Assembly: GCA_020629965.1 (NCBI GenBank)
Contig: JAHDCG010000023.1
Coordinates: 1 to 57,354 of the forward strand
From: Saprospiraceae bacterium
Lineage (GTDB): Bacteria; Bacteroidota; Bacteroidia; Chitinophagales; Saprospiraceae
Direction: 5' to 3'
Length of the DNA: 57,354 nucleotides
In this document: positions 9,091 to 18,102 of the stretch, in pieces
Layout: each line of letters starts with the position of its first letter
Position numbering within the stretch: position 1 is the first letter of the stretch
Notes under the pieces: model-generated
Told to the model about the DNA's origin: nothing
What the model saw: only the letters and a program-made list of their open reading frames with translations
The model's database searches: none
Program-made: the position numbers and the translations under genes

Positions 9091-9091
9091 A

Positions 9092-9280
9092 CTACCGATG
9101 ACTCAAATGCGGAAACCGCTGTTCTCGCTCGCCGGCGTCGAAAATTTTCTGCGAAACGTCTTTACGTGTTTGTTTAAGGTCTTCTTTCATTTCGGTCACT
9201 TTTTGCGTCGCTTTCGGTTTCTCAAAAACACTGATAAAAAGGCTGACCGCAAGAATTGCAATGTAGAGTGTAAAAATCAT
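9092..9280 (-). CDS. Small single-pass membrane protein, unknown function
   Basis: A 62-residue product starting MIFTLYIAILAVSLFISVF, which is one membrane segment, followed by a charged, probably helical tail rich in Lys, Glu and Arg. I do not recognise a family. I chose this ATG because the membrane segment then begins at the N-terminus; an in-frame ATG at 9394 would add 38 basic residues with no visible feature. Support for a real gene comes from context: a TAnnTTTG element upstream (9479-9486) and a good intrinsic terminator downstream (8991-9025), both in this orientation. Confidence 0.5.
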   Translation of the reverse strand: MIFTLYIAILAVSLFISVFEKPKATQKVTEMKEDLKQTRKDVSQKIFDAGEREQRFPHLSHR

Positions 9281-9478
9281 ACGTGAGTGTTTGCTTTGCA
9301 GACAGACGGCTTTTGCGGACCGAACCGTTGCAATTTTTTTTGTGATGTAAGTTTTGAAAAATTTCGGAAGAGTCAAAAAGCGGGAGGGCTTCAACCGGGG
9401 AGGGAGAAGGAGGGTAAACGCAAAATTCAGGAGGAAAATATTAACAAGAGGAGGTCACGTCGTGCGTGTTTGTTTGTA

Positions 9479-9486
9479 CAAAGATA
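9479..9486 (-). promoter_or_regulatory. -7 element for the small membrane protein
   Basis: The minus strand reads TATCTTTG, an exact TAnnTTTG match, about 200 nt upstream of the start. The rest of 9395-9735 shows no gene. Confidence 0.4.
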
Positions 9487-9735
9487 AAGGGTTTTCGGAT
9501 GATTCCAAATGTTTTAGCGATATTTAGTCGGTCACAGACCCCACCGACGCAAAACACATTTTTATTATTTGAATAATTTTTGTTTATTTGTGACAGGCTA
9601 ATATTTCGCACTTCCACAAAGCAAAGCCCTGTAAGGCTTTCGGAATGCCGATTTTTCATAGTAATTTTTTCGATTATGTGATTTCATTCCGGAAACAGTC
9701 GAAAAAAAATTAAAAAAATATGTGACCGAAAGCCT

Positions 9736-9743
9736 TACTTTTG
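9736..9743 (+). promoter_or_regulatory. -7 element for the dehydrogenase gene
   Basis: TACTTTTG matches TAnnTTTG and lies 42 nt before the chosen ATG at 9785, a normal spacing. It would leave the upstream TTG/GTG candidates outside or at the edge of the transcript. Confidence 0.6.
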
Positions 9744-9784
9744 TCGTAAAAGAAAGAAAAACAGCTCAATCAACTTCAATATTT

Positions 9785-10990
9785 ATGAAAATAGGAATCA
9801 TCAGAGAAGGAAAAACGCCGCCCGACAGCCGGGTGCCTTTGACGCCGCAACAATGTAAAAAAGTCGCCGAAAATTTTCCCGTAGAAGTCAAAGTAAAACC
9901 CGCAAGCGGTCGTTGCTACAAAAACGAGGAATACCGCGATTTGGGCGTACCGATGTCCTATTCTCTGTCGGATTGCGACGTACTGATGGGCGTCAAAGAA
10001 GTGCCGATCGAGCAGTTGAGTCTGCATAAAACCTATTTTTTCTTTTCGCATACCATTAAAAAGCAACCTTATAACCGTGATTTGTTGCGGGCCTGCGTGG
10101 ACAGAAAAATCCGCCTCATCGACTACGAAGCCCTGACCGACGAAAACGGCAAACGATTGATTGCTTTCGGAAAATTCGCGGGCATGGTCGGCGCGCACAA
10201 CGGTGTGCTGACCTACGGACGGCGCACGGGCGACTTTAACCTGCCGCGCATGCACACCTTATATGACTACGCGGCGGCGAAGGAAGTGTACAAAAAAATG
10301 AATTGGACACCCATGAAAATCGTACTGACCGGCACGGGGCGGGTCGGTTCGGGCGCGGCGATGGTTTTGGACGATATGGGCATTCGCGAAGTCAGCCCCC
10401 GGGAGTTTTTGGAAAATGAGTACGACGAGGCGGTCTATACACAGTTGGCGTGCAAAGATTACGCCGCCCGCAAAGACGGCGGCGAGTTTAAGAAAAAAGA
10501 TTTTTACGCCAATCCGCAAGATTACAAAAGCATTTTCGCGCCCTACGCCGCTGCCGCCAACGTGATGATTAACGGCATTTACTGGGACAACGAAGCACCC
10601 GCATTTTTCACTTTGGAAGAGATGCAAACCGAAGACTTTAATATCGAAGTCATCGCCGATGTCACCTGTGATATTGCGCCGGTATCGAGCATTCCCGCCA
10701 CCATCGACGCTTCTACCATCGCCGAACCCGTCTTCGGTTTCGACCCGACAACGGGCGAAAAAACCGACGCCTTCGACGAGGCGGGTGTGGATATGATGAC
10801 CATCGACAATCTGCCCAACGAACTGCCCCGCGATGCTTCGGAAGCCTTCGGCAAGCAGTTTATCAAAAACATCCTCCCCGAGTTATTAAAGCCCGCAAGC
10901 GACGTCATCGAACGCGCGACGGTAACGAAGAACGGAAATCTGGGAACGCATTTTGAGTATTTGCGGGATTATTTGGAAGGCAGAGAGTAG
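9785..10990 (+). CDS. Saccharopine/alanine dehydrogenase-like NAD(P) oxidoreductase
   Basis: A 401-residue enzyme of the AlaDh/PNT/LYS1 superfamily. The N-terminal domain starts KIGIIREGKTPPDSRVPLTP, typical of this group. The central Rossmann nucleotide site is GTGRVGSGA at about residues 182-190, and a conserved VTCDIAPVSSIPATI segment follows in the C-terminal half. The family makes or breaks a C-N bond on an amino acid with NAD(P). Saccharopine dehydrogenase of the yeast LYS1 type fits the length and motifs best, but substrate assignment is an inference. The ATG at 9785 was preferred over the start 63 nt upstream because the -7 element at 9736-9743 lies between them. No neighbouring lysine genes are present. 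Confidence 0.85.
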   Translation: MKIGIIREGKTPPDSRVPLTPQQCKKVAENFPVEVKVKPASGRCYKNEEYRDLGVPMSYSLSDCDVLMGVKEVPIEQLSLHKTYFFFSHTIKKQPYNRDLLRACVDRKIRLIDYEALTDENGKRLIAFGKFAGMVGAHNGVLTYGRRTGDFNLPRMHTLYDYAAAKEVYKKMNWTPMKIVLTGTGRVGSGAAMVLDDMGIREVSPREFLENEYDEAVYTQLACKDYAARKDGGEFKKKDFYANPQDYKSIFAPYAAAANVMINGIYWDNEAPAFFTLEEMQTEDFNIEVIADVTCDIAPVSSIPATIDASTIAEPVFGFDPTTGEKTDAFDEAGVDMMTIDNLPNELPRDASEAFGKQFIKNILPELLKPASDVIERATVTKNGNLGTHFEYLRDYLEGRE

Positions 10991-11241
10991 AATTTTCCTT
11001 CCGAAAAAACTTTAACATACCGAGCCGTTACAGACCCGTTTCTGTGGCGGCTTTCCCTTTTCGCGTTAAAAAAATACTAAACCAAGACCGTAAAGATGCG
11101 GTAATCGACCTTTCCCTTATTTTTGGAAAGTATTTTGAATGAATGCTGACGAATGAGCGTTTCATTCAGGCACTGACACCAAATTTCTTTACTGAGCAAG
11201 ACAACATCGCCCGGCGATTTGTCGAAAAAATATCATCTTCC

Positions 11242-11778
11242 ATGCAAAAATTATTTGTCCTTTTCACTTTCCTTTGTTTCGCTTCTTTCTCTGCCAATGC
11301 ACAATCCTGCAACCCCGCAGCCTGCAAAAAATCGCAGAAAAACGTCAAAGTCGAAGCCACACAAACCAACGAAGCTGCCGTAAAATTGGCTTCTTTGGAA
11401 GAAAACATCGAAACGCGTACCTGCGCCAAAAGCGGTAAAGTTTCTTTCGTCCGCAAAGACGTCTGCGCAACCAGCGGTACCGTTAAATACACCGACGTAG
11501 AGTACTGCACCAAGTCCGCAAAATTTGTCAATGTATCTCCTTCCGCAAAAGCAAGCTGCTCGAAAGCCGCTAAAACTTCCGCTTCCTGCAATGCAAAAGG
11601 CGCAAGTTCAAAAAATGCAAACGCGAAAAATGTTTCCGCAGAGGCTGCTCCCGCGAAGAAAGGCTGCTGTGCAAACAAAGCAAAGTCTTGCGGTGCTAAG
11701 AAAACAGCTACCAAAATGACCGAAGCTGCTCCGGCTGCTAAAGACGGTCAGGTGAAGTTGATTAGCAACAAGAACTAA
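11242..11778 (+). CDS. Secreted Cys/Lys/Ala-rich low-complexity protein, unknown
   Basis: A 178-residue product with a clear signal peptide (MQKLFVLFTFLCFASFSANA, predicted cut before QSC). The mature part has about 15 cysteines, many as CK, CA, CS or CC, in two parts. An ordered-looking middle segment, about residues 60-100, has spaced TCAKSGKV, VCATSGTV and YCTKSAKF motifs that resemble one another. An Ala/Lys/Ser-rich tail follows. I do not recognise a family. Metal binding or disulfide cross-linking outside the cytoplasm is possible, but only inferred from composition. The ATG at 11242 was chosen because the signal peptide starts there. A heptad array begins 3 nt after the stop. Confidence 0.75.
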   Translation: MQKLFVLFTFLCFASFSANAQSCNPAACKKSQKNVKVEATQTNEAAVKLASLEENIETRTCAKSGKVSFVRKDVCATSGTVKYTDVEYCTKSAKFVNVSPSAKASCSKAAKTSASCNAKGASSKNANAKNVSAEAAPAKKGCCANKAKSCGAKKTATKMTEAAPAAKDGQVKLISNKN

Positions 11779-11781
11779 GAG

Positions 11782-11818
11782 TTGAGACGTTAGATTTTAG
11801 ATGTCAGACTTTAGATGA
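11782..11818 (+). repeat. GAYNTTA heptad array, site 3
   Basis: Reads GACGTTA GATTTTA GATGTCA GACTTTA GATGA, starting 3 nt after a stop codon. Confidence 0.85.
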
Positions 11819-11942
11819 TTTTCGTCTCTTGTTGTCTTTAACTCTGAAATTTTATCTCAATCTTTGAGAAAAAATTCCTCTGTGTACATCGAGTGCGCAG
11901 GGGAATTTTTAATTCACACAAAAAGTATTTCAGTAAGTCACA

Positions 11943-11979
11943 CCCGTCCACCGTCCACCGTCCGCCTTCCACCGTATTT
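11943..11979. repeat. CCGTCCA heptad array, site 2
   Basis: Units CCGTCCA, CCGTCCA, CCGTCCG, CCTTCCA, CCGTATT with an exact 7-bp period. The gap 11779-12147 otherwise holds the promoter below and no gene. Confidence 0.85.
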
Positions 11980-12052
11980 CTAAAGTTTTCCACAATTCGC
12001 AAATTTTCGGAATCAAATTTTCGGAATCTCGATTCCGCGCCTTACTTTTGCA

Positions 12053-12060
12053 TCGTTGAC
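12053..12060 (+). promoter_or_regulatory. -7 element for the DUF4920 lipoprotein
   Basis: TACTTTTG matches TAnnTTTG, 87 nt upstream of the start. Confidence 0.55.
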
Positions 12061-12147
12061 AAGAAAAATCGGCTATTGATTCCGTCAACTCCCACCTGTG
12101 AAACATTCCGAGAAAATTTATCATTCATTTCTGACAAATCAGTTTCA

Positions 12148-12651
12148 ATGTTAAAAAATATCTTCTTCGCTCTCGCAGCGATTATCGCATTCGGCGCGTG
12201 TAATAATACGCCCGAGCCTACCGCCGTGACCGAAAACGGTCAGTACTTCGGTGAAAAAATCAGTATGGATAATGCTTTGGCTTTTGATGAGTTTTTGACT
12301 AAAATGGAAGGACAAGACTCCATGCAGGTTAAAGTCGAAGGCATCGTCGAGAGCGTTTGCAAAAAGAAAGGTTGCTGGGCAAATATTCAATCCGCCGACG
12401 GCGAAAAAGAACTTTTTGTGAAATTTAAAGACTATGCTTTCTTTTTGCCTTTGGACTGCGAAGGTCAAAAAGTAGTCTTGGACGGCGTCGCTTTTCGAGA
12501 AGTCACGCCCGTCGATGAGCTGCGTCATTACGCGGAAGACGAAGGCGCATCGGCAGAAGAAATCGCGGCGATTACCGAACCGAAAGAAGAATTAAAATTC
12601 ATGGCGTCCGGCGTATTCTTGCAGGACAAAATGCAGGAGAGTAAACAATAG
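12148..12651 (+). CDS. DUF4920-like lipoprotein
   Basis: A 167-residue product. The N-terminus MLKNIFFALAAIIAFGAC is a lipoprotein signal with the lipid-attachment Cys at residue 18, so it should be anchored in a membrane facing the periplasm. The mature domain contains VKVEGIVESVCKKKGCWANIQ, a small OB-like beta fold with a CxxxGCW motif that I associate with DUF4920. The cysteine pair could bind metal or form a disulfide; that is inference. The longer upstream reading frame was rejected because the lipoprotein signal starts at this ATG and the -7 element lies within the extension. Confidence 0.8.
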   Translation: MLKNIFFALAAIIAFGACNNTPEPTAVTENGQYFGEKISMDNALAFDEFLTKMEGQDSMQVKVEGIVESVCKKKGCWANIQSADGEKELFVKFKDYAFFLPLDCEGQKVVLDGVAFREVTPVDELRHYAEDEGASAEEIAAITEPKEELKFMASGVFLQDKMQESKQ

Positions 12652-12745
12652 TCGGCAAAACGAGAAAACCAGTAACCGACAACATACTTTTTGTGAATTT
12701 GTGTGCGTTTTTTATGACAAATTCACCTTTTAAACAAACACTGAA

Positions 12746-14962
12746 TTGAGTAAACCTAAAGGCATAAAACGGCTGATTTTCATCTTAGCCGGTTTATGCC
12801 TTTCTTTTTTTTCGCCTCACCTCAGCGCACAAGAAGAATCTTACGCGGACGAATTGCGCCGCAACTTGTCGCGCCCTGCTCACGACACCTTAGAAGTTTT
12901 TTATCTCAACGAATTGGCTTGGGAACTGAAATTCGACGCGCCCGACAGCTCCCGCATGTTGTTGCGTCGGTCGATAGATTTAGCGGATAAACTCGATTAT
13001 CAAAAGGGAAAAGCCGACGCTTTGAATTATTTCGGCGTGACCGAAGACATTGCCGGTAACAGCCGCGATGCCGTCAGCTACTTAAAACGTGCGCTGCAAA
13101 TCCGCAAAGAAATTAACGACCGCCCCGGTCAGGCTTCCATTTACGCCAACCTCGGCAACATTTACGAATCGCTCGAAGACTACGGCGAGGCGGCGGCGGC
13201 ACTGCGTTTGGCGATTAGACTCAACAAAGATTTAAAGGACAAAAAGAAAGAATTGCGCGCCGTTTACGCACTCGGTATTTTGTATGAAAGTATGGGAAAT
13301 TACGAGGATGCCATGGAGCAAATGCGGCTTTACCTCGAAGAAACCTTCACCGGCGGAGACCCGACCGAAGTTGCCAACGCGCAAAACGTTACCGGAAATA
13401 TTCTGACGGAATTAGACCGCTTCGCGGAGGCTTTGGAATACTACCGCAAGGCGGAAAAAACCCACACCAAACTCAAAAACGAACGCGAACTCGCCACGGT
13501 GCTCAGTAATATCGGTTACGTTTACGATGCTCTGGCAGAGTTGGCTTTTAAGCGGGAAAATTTTGCCGAAGCAGACAGCCTTTTCGGGCAGGCGGAAAAT
13601 TATTTGCAGCGCACCTACGAAATGAATATCGCTTTGCAGGATGACGAAGGCGTGGCGCAGGTGCTGAATAATTTCGGCACCCTATACAAAAATAAAGGCG
13701 AATATCTGAAACTGACGGACGACGAAAACGGTGCCGCCGAAGCCTGGGAAACCGCCATGCGCTACGCCCTCAAAGCAAAAAAAAATCGGGAAAAGGCAGC
13801 GGATAAAAAAGGATTGCTCGATGTGTACAATACCATCGGCGACATCCTGCGGCGACAAGGAAAAATCACCGAAGCCCTGCGCTACGCACAACTCTGCCTG
13901 GAGACGGCGGAAGAAATACAGGACGACAAACTGCGCCAAAATGCTTACAAAGACTTGGCTCGCGCACACTACGCTTTGGGTAATTTTAAAATCGCTTACG
14001 AATATCGCGAAACCTACGACACCATCAAATATCGGCGACTAAATCAAGAGTCTATCGACCGCGACAAAATGCGCACCGCCAATCACAACAGTCGTATCAG
14101 TCTGCTGAATTCGGAAAATAAACTACTGCTGAAAGAACAGGAAATCAATCGACAAAAAGCCAAACTCGCTCGTGAAAGTCTGTTTCGCAATACGGCGGTC
14201 ATCGGTGCCATTGCCTTGGCTCTCTTGGCTTTTCTCCTCTTCAACCGCAACCGCATCAAGTCGCGCGCCAACGCCGATTTGCAGCAAAAAAATGCCGTTA
14301 TTGCCGCCGAAAAACAGCGAAGCGAAAGCCTGCTGCTCAACATTCTGCCCGCCGCTACCGCCGCCGAACTCAAAGCCGACGGCAAAGCCCGCGCCCGGCA
14401 TTACGACAGCGTAACCGTGATGTTTACCGACTTCAAAAACTTCACGGGCATCGCCGAGCAGTTGAGCCCGGAGCAACTCGTAGCGGAGTTAGACAGGTAT
14501 TTCGGTGCTTTCGACGACATCATCACTCGCCGTAATTTAGAAAAAATCAAGACCATCGGCGACGCCTACATGTGTGCCGGCGGGCTGCCCGTAGCCAACA
14601 CGACGCACCCGCAGGAGGTCGTTAATGCAGCCTTGGAAATTCGGGATTTTATGACAAAATCAGCGGCGGAAAAACGTGCAGCGGGACAGCCCGTTTTTGA
14701 GTTGCGCATCGGCATTCACACGGGCGCGGTGACGGCGGGCGTAGTCGGCAGCAAGAAATTTGCCTACGACATCTGGGGCGATGCGGTCAACGTCGCCTCG
14801 CGCATGGAAATGAGCGGAGAAGTCGGAAAAATCAACATTTCTCGGCAGACTTATGAGTTGGTGAAAAAGGACTTCGTCTGTGTTTCTCGCGGAAAAATCG
14901 AGGCTAAAAATAAAGGGGAAATTGAGATGTATTTTGTGGAAAGACCGGAAAAAAGGTTGTAA
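12746..14962 (+). CDS. TPR-repeat class III adenylate cyclase
   Basis: A 738-residue cyclase expected to make cAMP. It has a signal-like N-terminus (residues 1-28), six or more tetratricopeptide repeats about residues 65-420, a coiled stretch, one membrane segment near 478-495, another short coiled coil and a class III cyclase domain about 545-735. The domain has both metal aspartates (FTDFKNF and the FDDI segment), the purine-selecting Lys in KIKTIGDAY and Asp in YDIWGDAVN, and the NVASR motif, which together point to ATP rather than GTP. The TPR part would lie outside the inner membrane. The start is TTG: an in-frame stop at 12731-12733 leaves no other candidate before the signal sequence. 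The last codons fall in a repeat array. Confidence 0.92.
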   Translation: MSKPKGIKRLIFILAGLCLSFFSPHLSAQEESYADELRRNLSRPAHDTLEVFYLNELAWELKFDAPDSSRMLLRRSIDLADKLDYQKGKADALNYFGVTEDIAGNSRDAVSYLKRALQIRKEINDRPGQASIYANLGNIYESLEDYGEAAAALRLAIRLNKDLKDKKKELRAVYALGILYESMGNYEDAMEQMRLYLEETFTGGDPTEVANAQNVTGNILTELDRFAEALEYYRKAEKTHTKLKNERELATVLSNIGYVYDALAELAFKRENFAEADSLFGQAENYLQRTYEMNIALQDDEGVAQVLNNFGTLYKNKGEYLKLTDDENGAAEAWETAMRYALKAKKNREKAADKKGLLDVYNTIGDILRRQGKITEALRYAQLCLETAEEIQDDKLRQNAYKDLARAHYALGNFKIAYEYRETYDTIKYRRLNQESIDRDKMRTANHNSRISLLNSENKLLLKEQEINRQKAKLARESLFRNTAVIGAIALALLAFLLFNRNRIKSRANADLQQKNAVIAAEKQRSESLLLNILPAATAAELKADGKARARHYDSVTVMFTDFKNFTGIAEQLSPEQLVAELDRYFGAFDDIITRRNLEKIKTIGDAYMCAGGLPVANTTHPQEVVNAALEIRDFMTKSAAEKRAAGQPVFELRIGIHTGAVTAGVVGSKKFAYDIWGDAVNVASRMEMSGEVGKINISRQTYELVKKDFVCVSRGKIEAKNKGEIEMYFVERPEKRL

Positions 14963-14990
14963 GGGTTATAAGAGTTTTGAAAGGTTGGTT
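14947..14990 (+). repeat. AAAAGGTTGT-type array over the cyclase stop codon
   Basis: Units such as AAAAAAGGTTGT, AAGGGTTAT and GAAAGGTTGG span the stop codon, so the repeat supplies the final Lys-Arg-Leu-stop of the cyclase. Related arrays lie at 21022 and 37838. Confidence 0.55.
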
Positions 14991-15026
14991 ACACGCCGTC
15001 AAGTTTTCGCTTATTGTCAAAAAAAT

Positions 15027-15431
15027 ATGGAACAACAACATTTTTTCTACGGTATTCTCGGCATTTTCGCGGCGATATTTTTCCTCGTTTTTGCGCGGCA
15101 GAGCAAGCACGAAAAGCGCGTTTTGGCAGACAGTTTAATCGTAGCTGCGTTGATTTACGTCGTTTTTGCCTTGTGGCAAGCCGATTTTAATTGGGTCGGA
15201 ATCGAGGTCGGCGGCGTGTTTTTGTACGGTATTTTTTATTGGCTCGGTCGCACGAAAGCCTTTTTTTGGATAGGTGTCGGTTGGTTGCTGCATCCTTTTT
15301 GGGATGTGGTTTTGCACCTGTGGGGCGCGGGCGCGGAGATTGCGCCGACGTGGTATGCGATTGCCTGTTTGACCTTTGATTTTGTGGTCGGCGGGTATAT
15401 TTTGCGGGCGAATAAGATTTCTCTCAATTAA
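15027..15431 (+). CDS. Small multi-pass membrane protein (DUF6010-like)
   Basis: A 134-residue protein with about four hydrophobic segments starting at residues 8-24. The conserved-looking motifs LLHPFWDVVLHLWG and APTWYAIACLTFDFVVGGYI match my memory of the DUF6010 family, whose function is unknown. The start was placed at this ATG because the reading frame further upstream overlaps the cyclase end and encodes nothing membrane-like. It lies 64 nt after the cyclase and may be cotranscribed with it. Confidence 0.75.
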   Translation: MEQQHFFYGILGIFAAIFFLVFARQSKHEKRVLADSLIVAALIYVVFALWQADFNWVGIEVGGVFLYGIFYWLGRTKAFFWIGVGWLLHPFWDVVLHLWGAGAEIAPTWYAIACLTFDFVVGGYILRANKISLN

Positions 15432-15447
15432 ATATTTCCTTCCTTAT

Positions 15448-15474
15448 GTAGAGACGTTCAACTGCACGTCTAAG
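15448..15474. repeat. Palindromic dispersed element, copy 2 (diverged)
   Basis: GTAGAGACGTTCAACTGCAC followed by GTCTAAGG: the arms AGACGT and ACGTCT are exact, the centre is diverged. The 384-bp gap 15432-15815 contains this copy and the next but no gene. Confidence 0.5.
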
Positions 15475-15577
15475 GTAAAAACAGCAAGTAAAATACTGTC
15501 GTGTGGCAGCATTATTACAGGAAATGAAGTACTCCGAGCAATTTTTTTCGGAAAACAAATTCTTCCGTTTTTTCATG

Positions 15578-15605
15578 GTAAGACGTGGCAATGCCAAGTA
15601 TCTAC
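15578..15605. repeat. Palindromic dispersed element, copy 3
   Basis: Contains AGACGTGGCAATGCC and ends TCTACAA, matching copy 1 at 77-103 at most positions. Confidence 0.5.
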
Positions 15606-15815
15606 AAAATCGGCGGGAGAGAAATCGACTTCTCGAATCTCACCTTCTGTTTAATTTTCCTGTACATTGAAATCTTGATTCCCACAACTTCCTCACCGAA
15701 AAAGCGGCTTCATATTTGTAAATTATCAATAATGCATTATTTTCACCAAATAATTTAACAGCAACGTAAAAGCGGTCTGCGTGCATTCGGCTTTTTGCGA
15801 AAAAAAGTTACCCGT

Positions 15816-18017
15816 ATGACTCACTCAATCCGCTGCACACAGTCTCTGTTGTGCTTTGCTTTTTGCCTGTTTTTCAACCTGCAAATCAACGCGCAGGATT
15901 ACGCAACCGATTATACGCCTTTAGAAATTGCCGCGCCGATACCGGAATCTATTCTCACCAAATCTTACCAAAAAAGTCAAGCCGAAATCGAAGCCCGCGA
16001 CTCGGGCAACGAACGCCGCAAAGCCCGCCAAGCCAAAGACGGTTTCATTCTGCAAACCAATTTTATCCTGGATAAACTGCTCGACAGTCCGCAGCTTTTG
16101 TTTAATACCCCGCTCAACGCCGCCGTCGAAAAAGTAGCCGAAAAACTGCTGCGCAACCGACCGGAATTGTATCAATCCGCGACTTTTTACATCATCAAAT
16201 CTTCGGCAACCAACGCCTTTGCCACCGACCGGGGCGACGTTTTTATCACCATGGGACTGCTGGCGCGCCTCGAAACCGAAGCCGAACTCGCCTTCATTCT
16301 CGCCCACGAAATGATACACACGGACGAAAAGCACAGCATGCAATCTTTTGACCGGCGGTGGGAAATCAGCGAAAATCGCGCCTTCCGCAATCAGGGTTCC
16401 GTAGCGATGCTGACCGAGCAAAGTAACTTCAGCAAGGAAAAAGAAATCGAGGCCGATAACAAAGGTCTGAACCTCATGGCAGCCACGGTTTATGATTTAA
16501 AAAACATCACTTCCGCCTTCCGCAAACTCGAATACGGACATGCACCCATCTTCCGCGATACGCTGCAACGGGAGTTTTTCGAACTGCCAGAACTCATCAT
16601 TCGCGACGAACTCTGGACCGACAAAACCGTCGATATCACCGCTCTCGAAAGCGACGACGAGTACGCCACACACCCCGACATTAAAGAGCGTATCGAAAAT
16701 ATTCAGGAGCGTATTTTGCTCGACAAAGTGACCGACACAAAAGACTTCGATGTGCTGACACCGGCAGAATTTGCGGCTGTGGTCGAGACGGCGCGAATGG
16801 AGTTGTCGTTCATTTATTTGACCGAAAAACGCTTCATTCACAGCATATACCACACTGCGGTTTTACTCAAGAAATATCCGGATAATGCTTATTTGCAGGA
16901 AAATTTGGCTTACGGAATTTACACCTACGCGCAGCACCGCCAAAACGACGCTCTGAGCTACGAATACCTCGGCGAGGACGATTATTTTCAGGGAGAACCG
17001 AGTCGTCTGCGTCACTTTTTTCAGGAAATGACGGACAAGGAAAACGCGGTTTTCGCCACGGCACACGTTTATGAATTTGCCAAAAAATACCCCGACAACG
17101 AAAAGGCGCAACGCATGGCGCGCGACATGACGGAAGACCTCGTTATTTACACCGTCGAAGACCCGGACGACTTTTTTGTTACCGTAGAATTGGACACCGT
17201 CCGCGAGTTTTTTACCCGCACCGCTTTTACCGATTATTTGGCGGATGAAACCTTTAAAAAGTATTTGGCAGACGGCAAAAAATACCGCAAAGACAAAGAA
17301 GAGCGCGAGGAATTTAACAGCAGCCGCGCCGGAATTGCCGAAAATAAAAAGAAAGACAAAAAACTGAAAAATAAAGGTTACAGCCTCGGTTTGAAAAAAG
17401 TGGTGTACGTCAATCCTTTTTATTTTAAAGGCAAACTGAATGTACTCGGCGAAATCGAGCAGGACTACGAAAAATCGGAAAATCTGCAGGAAGATTTGCG
17501 CAAACACATTAAAGATGTTGCCGCGAAAACAAAAATGCGTACTCAAATCTTGGACATCAACTCACTGGGGCGCAGCGGTGCTTTGGAAAAACTGAAAGAC
17601 ATCCGCTTTATCGAAAACTGGGGCGACGAATTTTACGATAATCCGGGCTACGTCGTCAGCTTATACCACAACCAAACCGCGCCTTTGATTGAAAAATACG
17701 GTACCTCGCATTTTGCCTACACGGGCGTGGCAGGCTTGAACAACAAAGCGAGCGGACTGTCCGAAAAACTCGGCGTAGCCACGGTTTTAAGCTACTGGAG
17801 CTTCTTTGTGTTTTTAGTGCCGGAGGTCTCGCCCTACTTCATTTATCGCATGGTCAGGCGCAACAACGAGTTGTATTATTACACCTCGGTTTTCGACATG
17901 GCCGGCTACGAAAAGGAGATGGAAGAATTTAATTTTATGAAAATGAAAGACCGCGAGGAGGTAGTGAAAACACACCTGCATTGGTCGATGCAGCAGATGA
18001 AAAAGAAGGAGAAGTAA
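15816..18017 (+). CDS. M48-family zinc metallopeptidase, secreted
   Basis: A 733-residue protein with a signal peptide (residues 1-26, ending INAQ). The peptidase domain follows about residues 80-260, with HEMIH at 164-168 as the zinc site and general base, and EIEADNKGL as the third-ligand motif typical of M48 (Ste24/HtpX/BepA type). The 400-residue C-terminal part has helical, TPR-like character, then a segment with a YKxxLxLKKVVYVNPFYF-like beginning that I do not recognise. By analogy with BepA-type enzymes it may act on misassembled envelope proteins; this is inference. The ATG at 15816 is preferred over a TTG 21 nt upstream because it directly precedes the signal peptide. Confidence 0.85.
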   Translation: MTHSIRCTQSLLCFAFCLFFNLQINAQDYATDYTPLEIAAPIPESILTKSYQKSQAEIEARDSGNERRKARQAKDGFILQTNFILDKLLDSPQLLFNTPLNAAVEKVAEKLLRNRPELYQSATFYIIKSSATNAFATDRGDVFITMGLLARLETEAELAFILAHEMIHTDEKHSMQSFDRRWEISENRAFRNQGSVAMLTEQSNFSKEKEIEADNKGLNLMAATVYDLKNITSAFRKLEYGHAPIFRDTLQREFFELPELIIRDELWTDKTVDITALESDDEYATHPDIKERIENIQERILLDKVTDTKDFDVLTPAEFAAVVETARMELSFIYLTEKRFIHSIYHTAVLLKKYPDNAYLQENLAYGIYTYAQHRQNDALSYEYLGEDDYFQGEPSRLRHFFQEMTDKENAVFATAHVYEFAKKYPDNEKAQRMARDMTEDLVIYTVEDPDDFFVTVELDTVREFFTRTAFTDYLADETFKKYLADGKKYRKDKEEREEFNSSRAGIAENKKKDKKLKNKGYSLGLKKVVYVNPFYFKGKLNVLGEIEQDYEKSENLQEDLRKHIKDVAAKTKMRTQILDINSLGRSGALEKLKDIRFIENWGDEFYDNPGYVVSLYHNQTAPLIEKYGTSHFAYTGVAGLNNKASGLSEKLGVATVLSYWSFFVFLVPEVSPYFIYRMVRRNNELYYYTSVFDMAGYEKEMEEFNFMKMKDREEVVKTHLHWSMQQMKKKEK

Positions 18018-18020
18018 AAT

Positions 18021-18102
18021 TTGTTGAATCGTTGAGGTGTTGAATTGTTGAACGAGCAAACCTCGGAGGCCGAGCAGGTTCATAAGTTTTCAACGATTCA
18101 AC
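18021..18102 (+). repeat. GTTGAATC hairpin element, copy 1
   Basis: The left arm is four ~8-bp units (GTTGAATC, GTTGAGGT, GTTGAATT, GTTGAAC). The loop contains AAACCTCGGAGGCCGAGCAG, and the right arm is TTCAACGATTCAAC. It begins 3 nt after the M48 stop codon. Copies 2 and 3 are at 36612-36710 and 45708-45800. Confidence 0.85.

Noticed and set aside
15432-15815. A 92-residue frame between the small membrane protein and the M48 gene
   Set aside because: It overlaps two palindromic repeats, has no start context and no recognisable content.
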